Positions 27,623-39,138 of a DNA stretch of 64,000 bases are shown here, in pieces (the stretch's first letter is position 1; each line of letters begins with the position of its first letter). Made by a program: the position numbers and the translations under genes. The notes beneath the pieces are model-generated. The model saw only the letters and a program-made list of their open reading frames with translations, was not told the DNA's origin and searched no databases. The DNA is from Rhodoferax koreense (GTDB lineage Bacteria; Pseudomonadota; Gammaproteobacteria; Burkholderiales; Burkholderiaceae_C): assembly GCF_001955695.1 (NCBI RefSeq), contig NZ_CP019236.1, forward strand, positions 1,426,001 to 1,490,000, given 5' to 3'.

Positions 27623-27639
27623 CTCGATACCTTTAACGG

Positions 27640-28395
27640 CTACGCGCAAAGCGCGAGTTCGAAAGCCGCATCCTCGGTGGCGGGATGCAGGCGGTCGTCG
27701 GCTTCATGGCGCATCAGCCGCACCGAAACCATCAGACGATTGCCGCTGATCTCCGGGATCAGGCCAAGCGTGTCGTCGATGCGCAGGCGCAGCAACTGGT
27801 AGGTGCGGCCTTGCGGCAGGTTCTGCTGGAACTGCCCCGCCAGCGCCATGACCTTCTGCGGGGCGCCGGAATCGCGCAGCATCTTCAGCAGGTGATGGAT
27901 GGATTCGGCCAGCGGCGCCAGCGACGTGGCCCAGGTCTCCACCGCATGGCGGCGTTCCGCCGCGGGCTTGTGCTGCCAGGCGTAGTAGGCCGGCAGGTCG
28001 AATTCGCAGGTGCCGCCTGGGATGCCGATGCGGCTGCGCAGGCCCATCAGCCAGTCGTTTTCGGTGAGGTCGTGGCCCGCCTTGCCCGCTTGCTGGTGCA
28101 ACGCGGTAAAACAGCGGTCGAGCTGGTGGATGACCTCGTCGAGCCGGTCCTCGGCGATCGAGGGGTTGCCGCGGTAGCCGTTGAGCACCGCCTTCTGCTT
28201 CTCCAGGTCTTTCAGCACTTCCGACTTCAGGTCGGCCCGCGCGGCCACATCCATGACCTCGAAGATCGTGGCCAGCGCGTAGTGGTGGTCGAGCGGATGC
28301 TCCCGCGGCACCAGTTCACCGAGCCGCCGGAACAAATGCTCCAGCCGCAGATAGGTTCGGATGCGTTCGTTAAAGGGGTATTCGTAGAGGATCAC
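27640..28395 (-). CDS. zapD: Cell division protein ZapD
   Basis: 251 residues, usual size. ZapD cross-links FtsZ filaments. The N terminus starts at GTG 28395 to give MILYEYPFNERIRTYLRLEH, the family's most conserved block. Other conserved stretches are ISGNRLMVSVRLM and GIPGGTCEFDLPAYY. The frame is open upstream into coaE, but that part is out of family. 17 bases to yacG and 25 from coaE. Confidence 0.95.
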   Translation of the reverse strand: MILYEYPFNERIRTYLRLEHLFRRLGELVPREHPLDHHYALATIFEVMDVAARADLKSEVLKDLEKQKAVLNGYRGNPSIAEDRLDEVIHQLDRCFTALHQQAGKAGHDLTENDWLMGLRSRIGIPGGTCEFDLPAYYAWQHKPAAERRHAVETWATSLAPLAESIHHLLKMLRDSGAPQKVMALAGQFQQNLPQGRTYQLLRLRIDDTLGLIPEISGNRLMVSVRLMRHEADDRLHPATEDAAFELALCA

Positions 28396-28420
28396 GCGGC
28401 ATTTTTTCCAGTGGCGGGCA

Positions 28421-29020
28421 TCATAGCCCGAAGTGTGCACCGATCTGTTCCACCTCGGCCCGCAGTTGGTCCAGTGAACAGCCGTCATTGAACACGACGA
28501 TGTCGGCGGCAGCGCGGCGCCGGGCGCGGCTGGCCTGGGCGGCAACGATTTTCTGCGCCATCCCGGCGGCCATCCCGCTGCGTGCAACCACACGGCTGAC
28601 CTGGGTTTCCTCGCGGCAATCGACGACCAGCACCCGGTCCAGCTGCGACGGCCAGCGTTTCGATTCGACGAGCAGGGGGATGTCGAACACGCAGCAGCGC
28701 ACGCCGGCCAGGTCGGCGGCGCTGGCCTGTGCGGCGATCTCCGCGCCGACCAGCGGATGCACGATGGCCTCCAGGCGCTGCTTGGCCTCGGGGTCGCCAA
28801 AGGCCAGCGTGCGCATCTGCTCGCGGTCGAGCGCACCTGCTGGCGTGATGAAGTCCGGGCCGAACGTCGCCAGGATCGCCGGCATCGCCGCGCCGCCGGC
28901 GGCCGTGCAGGCGCGGGCGATGGCATCGGCATCGACGATGCGGGCGCCGCGTGCTTCGAGCATGTGGGCCACCGTGCTCTTGCCGCTGCCGATGCCGCCG
29001 GTGAGGCCGAGCCGGATCAT
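28421..29020 (-). CDS. coaE: Dephospho-CoA kinase
   Basis: 199 residues. Last step of coenzyme A synthesis. P-loop GLTGGIGSGKST (K14) at the N terminus; VDADAIARA and the lid region follow. Ends in SLDQLRAEVEQIGAHFGL. Co-transcribed with pilD (13-base gap) and zapD. Confidence 0.96.
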   Translation of the reverse strand: MIRLGLTGGIGSGKSTVAHMLEARGARIVDADAIARACTAAGGAAMPAILATFGPDFITPAGALDREQMRTLAFGDPEAKQRLEAIVHPLVGAEIAAQASAADLAGVRCCVFDIPLLVESKRWPSQLDRVLVVDCREETQVSRVVARSGMAAGMAQKIVAAQASRARRRAAADIVVFNDGCSLDQLRAEVEQIGAHFGL

Positions 29021-29033
29021 CGTTGCGATCTTT

Positions 29034-29903
29034 CTAAAGGCCGACGAAACGCAGGATCGCCTCGGGCCCGAAGAACATCGCCGTCAGGCCCGCACCGGCT
29101 AGAAACGGGCCGAACGGCACATAACCGCCTTCGCGAAGTTTGCTGTTGATCTTCAGCGCGATGCCGACGATGGCGCCGATCACCGAGGCCATGAGGATGA
29201 TCGGCACCAGCGCCTGCCAGCCGAACCAGGCGCCCAGGCCGGCGAACAGCTTGAAGTCGCCGAAACCCATGCCTTCCTTGCCGGTCAGCAGCTTGAAGGC
29301 CCAGTAGATGGTCCACAGCGACATGTAGCCCGCCACCGCGCCCCACAGCGAGGCCGCAAGCGGCGTCGAAGTCCATTGCAGCGCGGCCGCGATCAGGCCG
29401 GCCCACAGCAGCGGCAGCGTGATGTCGTCGGGCAGCAGGGTGGTGTCCCAGTCGATCAGCGCCAACGTCAGGAGCGCCGCGGCAAAGCCGCACCAGGCCA
29501 GGCCCGTGGGGTTGATGCCCCAGCGCGCGAAACAGAAGAAGAACAGCGCGCCGGTGACGAGTTCGACGATGGGGTAGCGCGCGCTGATCGGCGCCTGGCA
29601 GGCCGAGCAACGCCCGCGCAGGGCGAGGTAGCTCAGCACCGGGATGTTCTCGTACCAGCGGATCTGGTGGCCGCAGTGCGGGCAGCGCGAGCCCGGCCGC
29701 ATCAGGTTCAGCGGCTTTTCGGCGGCAAGATTTTCTGTGGTGGCCGTGCCCGCCATCTCGGCCGCTTCCTGCGCCCACTGGCGTTCCATCATCAGCGGCA
29801 GGCGGTGGATCACCACGTTGAGGAAGCTGCCGAGCAACAGGCCCAGGACGCCGCCGAGCGCGGCATCGAGCCACGACAGGTTCTGCAGGGAACTCACCAG
29901 CAT
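29034..29903 (-). CDS. pilD: Type IV prepilin peptidase/N-methyltransferase
   Basis: 289 residues. Inner-membrane aspartic peptidase that cleaves and methylates prepilins and pseudopilins. It has the N-terminal methyltransferase-type domain with a four-Cys zinc site (CPHCGHQ and CSACQAP), then membrane helices. The catalytic aspartates are in ALIDWDTTLLPDD and in GFGDFK. ATG 29903 is the only sensible start, though no good ribosome site precedes it. Normally next to pilC, but here separated from it by two inserted plus-strand genes. Confidence 0.94.
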   Translation of the reverse strand: MLVSSLQNLSWLDAALGGVLGLLLGSFLNVVIHRLPLMMERQWAQEAAEMAGTATTENLAAEKPLNLMRPGSRCPHCGHQIRWYENIPVLSYLALRGRCSACQAPISARYPIVELVTGALFFFCFARWGINPTGLAWCGFAAALLTLALIDWDTTLLPDDITLPLLWAGLIAAALQWTSTPLAASLWGAVAGYMSLWTIYWAFKLLTGKEGMGFGDFKLFAGLGAWFGWQALVPIILMASVIGAIVGIALKINSKLREGGYVPFGPFLAGAGLTAMFFGPEAILRFVGL

Positions 29904-30062
29904 AGGAGGCGCATCCGTTCTTTTGAAACCGGCATTTTGGCCGACAAACGTGCACAGGCAACGATCGCAAGTGCCATGTTCCGCAAATTCACGGGCCCGG
30001 CATCCAGGCGGTAGGATGGCGCCGGCTTCATCTCCTCTTCCAACATACGCAGAGACATCCGC

Positions 30063-30674
30063 ATGACCAAGACCATCGATTACTACTTTCCGCCGCAGTC
30101 GCCGTTTGCCTACCTGGGGCATGCGCGGTTCGCCGAGCTTGTCGCGCGCCTGGGCTGCGAGGTGCGCGTCAGGCCCTGCGACATGGGCGAGGTGTTCAAG
30201 CAGTCCGGCGGTCTGCCCCTGGGCCAGCGGGCGCCGCAACGGCAGGCGTACCGGCTGGTGGAACTCGCGCGCTGGCGCGATTTCCTCGGCCTACCGATGA
30301 ACACCCAGCCCGCGTTTTTCCCGGTGGCGGCGGATCCTGCCTCTAAGCTGATCATCGCGGCCGACCTGGACCACGGCTCCGCCGCCGCGATGACGGTCGC
30401 CGGAGCGGTGTTCAGTGCCGTCTGGGCCGAGCAAAAGAACATCGCCGACGTGCAGACGCTGGCCGATCTGGCCACCGCGTCCGGTCTCGACGGCCGGTTG
30501 CTGGTGGAGCGCTCGCAGTCGCCCGAGGTGGCGGCACAGTACCAGGCCCATACCCGCGCCGCGCTCGACGCGGGCGTGTTCGGTGCGCCCTGGTTCGTGT
30601 TCGAAGGCCAGGGTTACTGGGGCCAGGACCGCCTCGACTTCCTGGAGCGCGCGATAACGAAGGCGGCAGCATGA
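30063..30674 (+). CDS. 2-hydroxychromene-2-carboxylate isomerase-type DsbA-fold protein
   Basis: 203 residues of the DsbA/GST-kappa fold. Begins with DYYFPPQSPFAYLG, the family's SPF/SPY motif in place of a CxxC redox site, and has GVFGAPWFVFEGQGYWGQDR near the end, with the conserved cis-Pro. The family isomerises chromene carboxylates in naphthalene-type pathways, but relatives occur outside such pathways, and no aromatic-ring genes are nearby. The stop overlaps the GST start (ATGA), so the two form a small bicistronic unit inserted between pilD and pilC. Confidence 0.86.
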   Translation: MTKTIDYYFPPQSPFAYLGHARFAELVARLGCEVRVRPCDMGEVFKQSGGLPLGQRAPQRQAYRLVELARWRDFLGLPMNTQPAFFPVAADPASKLIIAADLDHGSAAAMTVAGAVFSAVWAEQKNIADVQTLADLATASGLDGRLLVERSQSPEVAAQYQAHTRAALDAGVFGAPWFVFEGQGYWGQDRLDFLERAITKAAA

Positions 30675-31297
30675 TTGAGCTTTACGCCTGGAACACACCC
30701 AATGCGCGCAAGATCAGCGTGGCGCTGGAGGAAATGGGCCTGGCCTACCGTGTCGTGCCGGTCGACATCACGAAGAACGAGCAGTTCGCGCCGGCGTTCC
30801 TGGCCATCGCGCCGAACAACAAGATCCCGGCCATCGTCGATTCGGATGGGCCGGGCGGCAGCCCGATCGGCATCTTCGAGTCGGGGGCCATCCTGCTGTA
30901 CCTGGCGGAGAAAACCGGCCTGTTCCTGCCCGAGGGCCTGCGCGAGCGCACGCAGGTGCTGCAGTGGCTGATGTGGCAGGTCGGCGGCTTCGGGCCGATG
31001 CCGGGGCAGGTCCACCATTTCGTGGCGCTGGCCGACGAGAGCGATCGCGCCTACGGCCTGGCCCGGTTCAGCCAGGAGACGCAGCGCCTGTACGGCGTGC
31101 TTGACCGGCGCTTGGCGCAGTCGGAATTCGTCGCTGGTCCCGAACTGACGATCGCCGACTTCGCCATCCTCGGCTGGGCCTGGCGACATGAGCGCCACCG
31201 TATCGATCTCGCCGATTACCCGCATGTCGGCCGCTGGTACCACGGCCTGTTCGAGCGGCCGGGCGTGCGCCGCGGCTTCGATGTCGCGCTGACCTAG
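30671..31297 (+). CDS. Glutathione S-transferase family protein
   Basis: 208 residues. N-terminal thioredoxin domain (MIELYAWNTPNARKISVALE, IAPNNKIPAIVD, then FESGAILLYLAE) and C-terminal helical domain (ELTIADFAILGWAWRHERHR). Closest in style to YfcG/YghU-type disulphide-bond reductases (the TPNARKI active-site region is shared). Translationally coupled to the upstream isomerase-type gene. Convergent with pilC, 16 bases apart. Confidence 0.9.
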   Translation: MIELYAWNTPNARKISVALEEMGLAYRVVPVDITKNEQFAPAFLAIAPNNKIPAIVDSDGPGGSPIGIFESGAILLYLAEKTGLFLPEGLRERTQVLQWLMWQVGGFGPMPGQVHHFVALADESDRAYGLARFSQETQRLYGVLDRRLAQSEFVAGPELTIADFAILGWAWRHERHRIDLADYPHVGRWYHGLFERPGVRRGFDVALT

Positions 31298-31313
31298 CGC
31301 GGGCCGGGCCGGA

Positions 31314-32531
31314 TCAGACCACCTGGCCGAGCTTGAAGATCGGCAGGTACATCGACACCACGATGCCGCCAATCAAGGTGCCGAGGAACACGATGATGAT
31401 CGGCTCCATCAGGCTCGACAGGCCGGCCACCATGTCGTCGACCTCGGCTTCGTAGAAGTCGGCGGCCTTGCCGAGCATGTGGTCGATCGAGCCGGATTCC
31501 TCGCCGATCGAGCACATCTGCAGCACCATCGACGGGAAGATGTTGGCGTTGGTCATAGCGGCGGTGAGGCTGGTGCCGGTGGAGACCTGCTGCTGGATCT
31601 TCTCGGTGGCGATGGCGAACACCGAATTGCCCGACGCGCCGCCCACCGAGTCGAGCGCCTCGACCAGCGGCACGCCGGCCGCGAACATGGTCGACAGGGT
31701 GCGCGTCCAGCGGGCGATGCAGGATTTCTCGATCAGCGCGCCGAAGACAGGCACCTTGAGCAGCAGCCGGTCCATGAACATCTGCATCTTCTCGTTGCGC
31801 TTCCAGGCCTGCATGAAGAAGTAGAACGCGCCGAAGATGCCGCCGAAGATCAGCCACCAGTAGGCGACGAAGACCTCGCTGATGGCGATCACCAGGAGCG
31901 TGGGCGCGGGCAGGTCGGCCCCGAAGCTGCTGAACACCTCCTTGAATGCCGGGATCACGAAGATCATGATCACCGCCACCACGACGAAAGCCACCACGAT
32001 GACCGAGGCCGGATACATCAGCGCCGACTTGATCTTCGACTTGATGGCCTCGGTCTTCTCCATGTAGACCGCGAGCCGGTCGAGCAGCGACTCCAGGATA
32101 CCCGCGGCCTCGCCGGCTTCCACGAGGTTGCAGTAAAGGCTGTTGAAGTACATCGGGAACTTGCGGAACGCGCCGCTGAGCGAGCTGCCGGTTTCCACGT
32201 CGGAGCGGATGTCGTTGAGCAGCTTGGTCACGCTGGCGTTGGTGTTGCCGCGGCCCACGATGTCGAAGGCCTGCAGCAGCGGCACGCCGGCCTTCATCAT
32301 CGTCGCCAGCTGGCGCGTGAAGATGGCGATGTCCTTGGGCTTGATGGCCTTGCCCGAGCGCATGCGGCGCTTCTTGATCTTCGTGGGGAACACACCCTGG
32401 CGGCGCAGCGTGGCCTGGACCTGGTTTTCGCCCACGGCACGGGTTTCGCCGCGCACCTGTTTGCCATTGCGGTCCTTGCCTTCCCACTCGAAGACAAATT
32501 CCTTGATGTCTCTGGACGCTGCTGTTGCCAT
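31314..32531 (-). CDS. pilC: Type IV pilus inner-membrane platform protein
   Basis: 405 residues, as usual. Two tandem GspF domains, each ending in hydrophobic helices (VIVVAFVVVAVIMIFVIPAF; IIIVFLGTLIGGIVVSMYLP). Motifs such as QATLRRQGVFPTKI and TFAAGVPLVEALDSV-like segments are conserved. Forms the platform that transmits PilB/PilT motion to the pilus. 24 bases downstream of pilB. Confidence 0.96.
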   Translation of the reverse strand: MATAASRDIKEFVFEWEGKDRNGKQVRGETRAVGENQVQATLRRQGVFPTKIKKRRMRSGKAIKPKDIAIFTRQLATMMKAGVPLLQAFDIVGRGNTNASVTKLLNDIRSDVETGSSLSGAFRKFPMYFNSLYCNLVEAGEAAGILESLLDRLAVYMEKTEAIKSKIKSALMYPASVIVVAFVVVAVIMIFVIPAFKEVFSSFGADLPAPTLLVIAISEVFVAYWWLIFGGIFGAFYFFMQAWKRNEKMQMFMDRLLLKVPVFGALIEKSCIARWTRTLSTMFAAGVPLVEALDSVGGASGNSVFAIATEKIQQQVSTGTSLTAAMTNANIFPSMVLQMCSIGEESGSIDHMLGKAADFYEAEVDDMVAGLSSLMEPIIIVFLGTLIGGIVVSMYLPIFKLGQVV

Positions 32532-32555
32532 GGGTAACCTTGGTGGATCTCTCTT

Positions 32556-34292
<1,737 letters not shown>

Positions 34293-34330
34293 AAGCCCAA
34301 AATGTAGCAGGTAGCATAAAGTTACCGAAT

Positions 34331-34348
34331 CATCCTTGATTCAGGATG
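34331..34348. other. Hairpin between rluC and pilB
   Basis: CATCCT-TGATTC-AGGATG, a perfect 6-bp stem in the short gap between the rluC stop and the pilB start (same strand). No T-run is seen on the minus strand. It may be the end of rluC mRNA or an operator for pilB. Confidence 0.35.
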
Positions 34349-34374
34349 GGGTGTAAATAAAACTGTGTACCGCC

Positions 34375-35379
34375 CTAGTTTGCACCCACACCCGGTTGCG
34401 CGTCCATGAAGGCCTGCAACTCCTGTGGCAACGGCGCATCAAGCGCCATCGGTTCGCCCGTGCCGGGATGGTTCAGCGTCAGATGCCAGGCATGCAGGAA
34501 CATGCGTTTGAGGCCTTGTTTCTGCAACGCCTTGTTCAGCTCGAAATCGCCATATTTGTCGTCGCCCACGATGCCGTGGCCTTCGCTGGCCAGGTGCACG
34601 CGGATCTGGTGCGTGCGGCCGGTCTTGATCGTCACCTCGAGCAGGCTGTAGCCGGCCAGCTTTTGCCGCACCTTCACCAGGCTCAGCGAGCGCATGCCGT
34701 CCGGGTCGTCCCTGGCGACCACCTTCACGCGCCGCTCGCCGTCGGGCAGCAGGTATTTGTGCAACGGCTTGTCGAGCACCTTCTTGTTGGCCGGCCAGGC
34801 GCCCTGCACCAGGGCCAGGTAGGTCTTGCCGGTTTCGCGTTCGCGGAACTGGTCCTGCAACCGGGTGAGCGCGCTGCGCTTCTTGGCGATCAGCAGGATG
34901 CCCGAGGTCTCTCGGTCCAGCCGGTGCACCAGTTCCAGGAACTTCGCGCCCGGCCGCGCGATGCGCAGCTGCTCGATCACTCCGAAACTCACGCCGCTGC
35001 CGCCGTGCACCGCCACGCCGGCGGGCTTATCGATGGCCAGCAGGTGGTCGTCTTCGAAGATCACTGGGAATTCGCGTGCCGGCGCGGCGTGCACCGCCTC
35101 GGCCATGGCCTCGGCCTTTTCGGTGGCGCGTTCGGAGGTGCGCACCGGCGGCAGCCGCACCACATCGCCTTCGGCCAGCCGTGTGTCGGCGGCCGCGCGC
35201 CCCTTGTTGATGCGCACCTCGCCGCTGCGGATGATGCGGTAGACGTGCGTTTTCGGCACCCCTTTGAGGTGGCGCATGAGGAAGTTGTCCAGCCGCTGAC
35301 CGGCGCCATCTTCATCAACTGTTACCAATTTGACTTCAGGCGCGAGAGGGGGCTTGTTAGCACCTATAATGTTTTTCAC
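34375..35379 (-). CDS. rluC: 23S rRNA pseudouridine synthase RluC
   Basis: 334 residues. Makes pseudouridines in the 23S rRNA. N-terminal S4 domain (GAGQRLDNFLMRHLKGVPKT, then RINKGR) and the RluA-type catalytic domain with HRLDRETSGILLIAK, catalytic D155. Start is GTG 35379 and no ATG fits; the ribosome site is weak. Divergent from rne, an arrangement conserved in many proteobacteria. Confidence 0.94.
   Translation of the reverse strand: MKNIIGANKPPLAPEVKLVTVDEDGAGQRLDNFLMRHLKGVPKTHVYRIIRSGEVRINKGRAAADTRLAEGDVVRLPPVRTSERATEKAEAMAEAVHAAPAREFPVIFEDDHLLAIDKPAGVAVHGGSGVSFGVIEQLRIARPGAKFLELVHRLDRETSGILLIAKKRSALTRLQDQFRERETGKTYLALVQGAWPANKKVLDKPLHKYLLPDGERRVKVVARDDPDGMRSLSLVKVRQKLAGYSLLEVTIKTGRTHQIRVHLASEGHGIVGDDKYGDFELNKALQKQGLKRMFLHAWHLTLNHPGTGEPMALDAPLPQELQAFMDAQPGVGAN
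35365..35370 (+). promoter_or_regulatory. Candidate rne promoter -10 element
   Basis: A perfect TATAAT on the plus strand, inside the first codons of rluC and about 550 bases before rne. The -35 is weak. If real, the rne transcript would have a leader of about 540 nt, as found in E. coli and others. Confidence 0.4.
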
Positions 35380-35920
35380 CAGCGTAGTGTCGTAAGTGCT
35401 TGATTAATCACAAGTTTAGAGCACCCAAGCGATTTCGCTGCGAAGTCGATGCCTCCCGAGGCGTTTTCCTGCAAACCAAGCGACCCTGGCGCTGGTGGCA
35501 GGAAGCGGTTGCGGGTCGAGCCGACGCCCCTGGAAACCCTGATACGGAATACCCTCAACCTGGCAAGCGCCGCGCAAGCGGCACTTGTCCGGCGGATCGA
35601 AGCGAGAAACTCTTTGTGCTGATGGTGATGATTCAACTCTGCTTGCGGTGGCTTCTGCCCCCGCTTTTCGGCATGGGATCGCCTGTCCAGCACGCCCCGC
35701 CTGCGCAGTCAGCTACGAATTCGGTAGCAAGTCGATCGCGGCGCACCTTCGCTTCCCTCCACGCGCCCATACCGCTCAACCGCGAGCCCTGGCTCACATG
35801 ACGCGGCTCTCCGGCAATTCCCTTCGTTTCCAGGCGTCTGTTCCGGCATCAAGAGGCTCATTTTGAGCATGTGATACCCAACAGTTCCGGGCCGAGGCGG
35901 CCCGGTAAAGGAAACGCACC
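35380..35920 (+). promoter_or_regulatory. Long rne leader / rluC-rne divergent regulatory region
   Basis: 541 bases between divergent rluC and rne with no convincing gene. Contains the perfect palindrome TGATTAATCA at 35401-35410, the likely rluC promoter region, and a long 5' UTR before rne whose ribosome site (AAAGGAAACGCACC) precedes the ATG. Frames open here (up to 133 codons) lack a ribosome site and family resemblance. In E. coli the rne leader folds to allow RNase E to destroy its own mRNA; the same role is inferred here. Confidence 0.6.
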
Positions 35921-38900
35921 ATGAAACGGATGCTGATTAATGCCACGCAGGCCGAAGAACGCCGGCTGGCCATCGTCGACGGGCAGAAACTGCTCGACTA
36001 CGAGATCGAGATCGAAGGGCGCGAACAGCGCAAGGGCAACATCTACAAGGCGGTCGTGACCCGCGTCGAGCCATCGCTCGAAGCCTGTTTCGTCGACTAC
36101 GGCGAAGACCGCCACGGCTTCCTGCCGTTCAAGGAAATCTCCAAGCAATACTTCACGCAGGGCGTGCCGGTCAACCAGGCCCGCATCAGCGACGTGATCC
36201 GCGAAGGCCAGGAGCTGCTGGTCCAGGTCGAGAAGGAAGAACGCGGCAACAAGGGCGCGGCCCTCACCACCTTCGTGTCGCTCGCCGGCCGCTACGTGGT
36301 GCTGATGCCGAACAACCCGCGCGGCGGCGGCGTGTCGCGCCGCATCGAAGGCGACGACCGGGCCGAGCTCAAGGAAGCGATGGACCAGCTCGAATACCCG
36401 AACGGGATGAGCATCATCGCGCGCACCGCCGGCATCGGCCGCAGCGCGCCCGAACTCCAGTGGGACCTGAACTACCTGCTCAAGCTGTGGAGCGCCATCG
36501 ACGGTGCCGGCAAGGGCGGCAAGGGCGCTTTCCTGATCTACCAGGAATCGAGCCTGGTGATCCGCGCCATCCGCGACTACTTCAACCACGACATCGGCGA
36601 CATCCTGATCGACACCGACGACGTGTACGAGCAGGCCCAGCAGTTCATGGCCCACGTCATGCCCGAGCACGCCGCCCGTGTGAAGCGCTACCGCGACGAC
36701 GCGCCGCTGTTCAGCCGCTTCCAGATCGAGCACCAGATCGAGTCGGCCTACGCGCGCACCGTGCAGCTGCCTTCGGGTGGCGCCATCGTGATCGACCACA
36801 CCGAAGCCCTGGTGTCGGTGGACGTGAACTCCGCCCGGTCCATCCGCGGCGGCGACATCGAGGAAACCGCCACCCGCACCAACCTGGAGGCCGCCGAGGA
36901 AGTGGCCCGCCAGATGCGCCTGCGCGACCTGGGCGGCCTGATCGTCATCGACTTCATCGACATGGAAGAGTCGCGCAACCGCCGCGACGTGGAAAACCGC
37001 CTGCGCGACGCGCTGCGCCAGGACCGCGCCCGCGTGCAGTTCGGCACCATCAGCAAGTTCGGCCTCATGGAAATGAGCCGGCAACGGCTTCGGCCTGCGT
37101 TGTCGGAAGGCGCCTCGATCCCTTGCCCGCGTTGCGGCGGCTCCGGCCACATCCGCGACACGGAAAGCTCCGCGCTGCAGATCCTGCGCATCATCCAGGA
37201 GGAATCGCTGAAGGACAACACGGCCTCCGTGCTGTGCCAGGTGCCGGTCGACGTGGCCTCGTTCCTGCTCAACGAGAAGCGCACCGAGATCGCCAAGATC
37301 GAGCTCAAGCAGCGCATCAATGTGCTGATGGTGCCCAACAAGACGCTGGAGACGCCGAACTACAAGCTCGAACGCCTGAAGCACGACGATCCACGCCTGG
37401 ACCACATCGAGGCCAGCTACAAGATGGCCGACGAGATCGACGACGCCACCTCGGTGACGCGCCGCTCGCAGGAGCCGACCAACAAGCAGACGCCGGTGAT
37501 CAAGGGCGTGTTGCCCGACGCACCCGCGCCGGTGGCCGTGCCCAAGCCCGTGGCGGAAGTGGCCGCGCCGGCACCTGCGCCGGTGGTCGCCCCACCCGCG
37601 CCAGCGCCTGCGGAAACCGGCTTCTTCGGCTGGATCAAGGGTCTGTTCGGCGTGAAGCCGGCACCGGCGCCGGCCCCTGTGGTCGCGGCACCGCCCGCAC
37701 CGGCGGCGAAGACCGAAGAAAAACGCGAAGGCCGTGATGGCCGCGGCAACCGCGAAGGCGGCCGTGAAGGGGGCGCTGGCCGTAGCCGTGGTGGCCGAGG
37801 TGGCCGCGAGGAAGTCGAAGGCCGCGGCGGTCGCGGTGGACGCGGTGGCGCGCCGCGCGACGGCGAAAGCCGTGAACTGCGCGAACCGCGTGAACCACGC
37901 GAGCCCCGTGAAGGCCAGGAACGCGGCGCCGCACGCAACGGCGCCGAGCGCCCGCCGCGCGGCGATCGTCCGGAACGCGGCGAACGTGGTGAACGCAACG
38001 AACGCCCCGCACCAGTCGCCGGTGAAGAAGGCCAGACCGGCCGCGGTGGCCGCGGACGCGGTGAACGCCGCCCACGCCAGGACGCGGAAACCGCGAACCT
38101 CGCACCCGAAGCGCTGGCCCAGGGGCAGGCAGGCCAGGATGCGGCGGCCGCATCGGTCGAAGGCGCCAGCCAGGAAGCACGTCCTGAACGCGCGCCACGC
38201 CAGCCTGGCGAACGTGGTGAACGTCCCGAAGGCCGTGAACGCGGCGAGCGTGGCGGAAGAGGCGGTCGCGGCAGCCGTGGCGAACGTGGTCCGCGCGAAG
38301 AGGGGCAGCCCGGCCGCGAGCGCAACGAAGCCCGCACCGACGGTGGCCAGGAACTGTCGGCCGAGGCACCAGCCGCCGCCGAACGCGTGGACGCCGAACC
38401 GGCCGCACGTCCGGAGCGTCCGTCCTACTTCGCGGTGGCCGCGGCATCGACCGCAGCAGCCCCCTCGGCCCAGCCCGAGGCGGCCGTGAATGCCGCCGAC
38501 GGCGGTGAGCGCGTCGAAACGGCGGAAGGCGCCGAGCCGCAACGCCGCGAGAAACGCTCGCGTGACCGTTACGGCCGCGACCGCAAGGACCGCGCACCGC
38601 GTGAAGGCGCCGATGCCGAGGGCGCCAGTGCGCCTGCGGCCTTCGTGCCGAACGAGGTGGCGCTGGCGGCCGAACCGGCTGCGCCCGTCGCTGCGCCGGC
38701 ACCGGTCCAGGCCGCACCCGTGGCCGCTTCCGCACCTGCACCCGCACCCGTTGCGGCACCGGTGGCGACGCCGGCGCCGGCTGTTGCCGCGTCGTCGCTG
38801 CCCAAGGCCCAGGCCTTCGTGCTGCCGCTGGTCGAACTCGCCGAAGTGGCGCAAAGCTCCGGCCTGCAATGGGTTGGCACCGATGCCGAACGCGCCGCCG

Positions 38901-39040
38901 CCGTCCAGGCCGCGATTGCTGCCGAGCCCAAGCCGGTCCACGTCCCGCGCGAACGCCCACCGGCGATCGTGGTGCAGAACGAGCCGCTGGTGATGGTCGA
39001 GACCAAGCGCAACCTGAGCGACATGCAACTGCCGTTCTGA
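35921..39040 (+). CDS. rne: Ribonuclease E
   Basis: 1039 residues. Essential endonuclease of mRNA decay and tRNA/rRNA processing. The catalytic half includes the S1 domain (about 36-120), with metal ligands D301 (VSVDVNSAR) and D344 ([12 protein letters not shown]), and the zinc link C402-x2-C405 (CPRCGGSG). At 567-577 the segment [10 protein letters not shown] looks like the membrane-anchoring amphipathic helix. The C-terminal half is a long disordered Arg/Gly/Glu/Pro/Ala-rich region (about 600-970) for RNA and degradosome partners. It ends in a conserved-looking tail ([28 protein letters not shown]). Followed by a UUCG-loop terminator. Confidence 0.97.
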   Translation: MKRMLINATQAEERRLAIVDGQKLLDYEIEIEGREQRKGNIYKAVVTRVEPSLEACFVDYGEDRHGFLPFKEISKQYFTQGVPVNQARISDVIREGQELLVQVEKEERGNKGAALTTFVSLAGRYVVLMPNNPRGGGVSRRIEGDDRAELKEAMDQLEYPNGMSIIARTAGIGRSAPELQWDLNYLLKLWSAIDGAGKGGKGAFLIYQESSLVIRAIRDYFNHDIGDILIDTDDVYEQAQQFMAHVMPEHAARVKRYRDDAPLFSRFQIEHQIESAYARTVQLPSGGAIVIDHTEALVSVDVNSARSIRGGDIEETATRTNLEAAEEVARQMRLRDLGGLIVIDFIDMEESRNRRDVENRLRDALRQDRARVQFGTISKFGLMEMSRQRLRPALSEGASIPCPRCGGSGHIRDTESSALQILRIIQEESLKDNTASVLCQVPVDVASFLLNEKRTEIAKIELKQRINVLMVPNKTLETPNYKLERLKHDDPRLDHIEASYKMADEIDDATSVTRRSQEPTNKQTPVIKGVLPDAPAPVAVPKPVAEVAAPAPAPVVAPPAPAPAETGFFGWIKGLFGVKPAPAPAPVVAAPPAPAAKTEEKREGRDGRGNREGGREGGAGRSRGGRGGREEVEGRGGRGGRGGAPRDGESRELREPREPREPREGQERGAARNGAERPPRGDRPERGERGERNERPAPVAGEEGQTGRGGRGRGERRPRQDAETANLAPEALAQGQAGQDAAAASVEGASQEARPERAPRQPGERGERPEGRERGERGGRGGRGSRGERGPREEGQPGRERNEARTDGGQELSAEAPAAAERVDAEPAARPERPSYFAVAAASTAAAPSAQPEAAVNAADGGERVETAEGAEPQRREKRSRDRYGRDRKDRAPREGADAEGASAPAAFVPNEVALAAEPAAPVAAPAPVQAAPVAASAPAPAPVAAPVATPAPAVAASSLPKAQAFVLPLVELAEVAQSSGLQWVGTDAERAAAVQAAIAAEPKPVHVPRERPPAIVVQNEPLVMVETKRNLSDMQLPF

Positions 39041-39057
39041 GCACCGCGCTGAAATGA

Positions 39058-39085
39058 AAAATGGACCTTCGGGTCCATTTTTTTT
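39058..39085 (+). terminator. Terminator after rne
   Basis: AATGGACC-TTCG-GGTCCATT with a UUCG tetraloop, followed by a run of T; about 20 bases after the rne stop. Confidence 0.93.
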
Positions 39086-39113
39086 GGGGGATCCTCAGTG
39101 TCCAACTCGTAAG

Positions 39114-39138
39114 GCTTCGACAAGCTCAGCCCGAACGG
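39114..39138. repeat. Dispersed 25-bp repeat copy
   Basis: Begins GCTTCGACAAGCTCAGCCCG and ends GAACGG. Same family as at 6190-6292. It forms an inverted pair with 39207-39231, between rne and convergent hemY. Confidence 0.8.

Noticed and set aside
35400..35801. Possible 133-codon gene in the rne leader
   Set aside because: No ribosome site, mixed composition and no recognisable fold; better explained as 5' UTR.
35858..39028. 1056-codon open frame antisense to rne
   Set aside because: His/Gly/Arg-rich low-complexity translation with no family resemblance; it mirrors the Arg/Gly-rich rne codons. High GC keeps opposite frames open.
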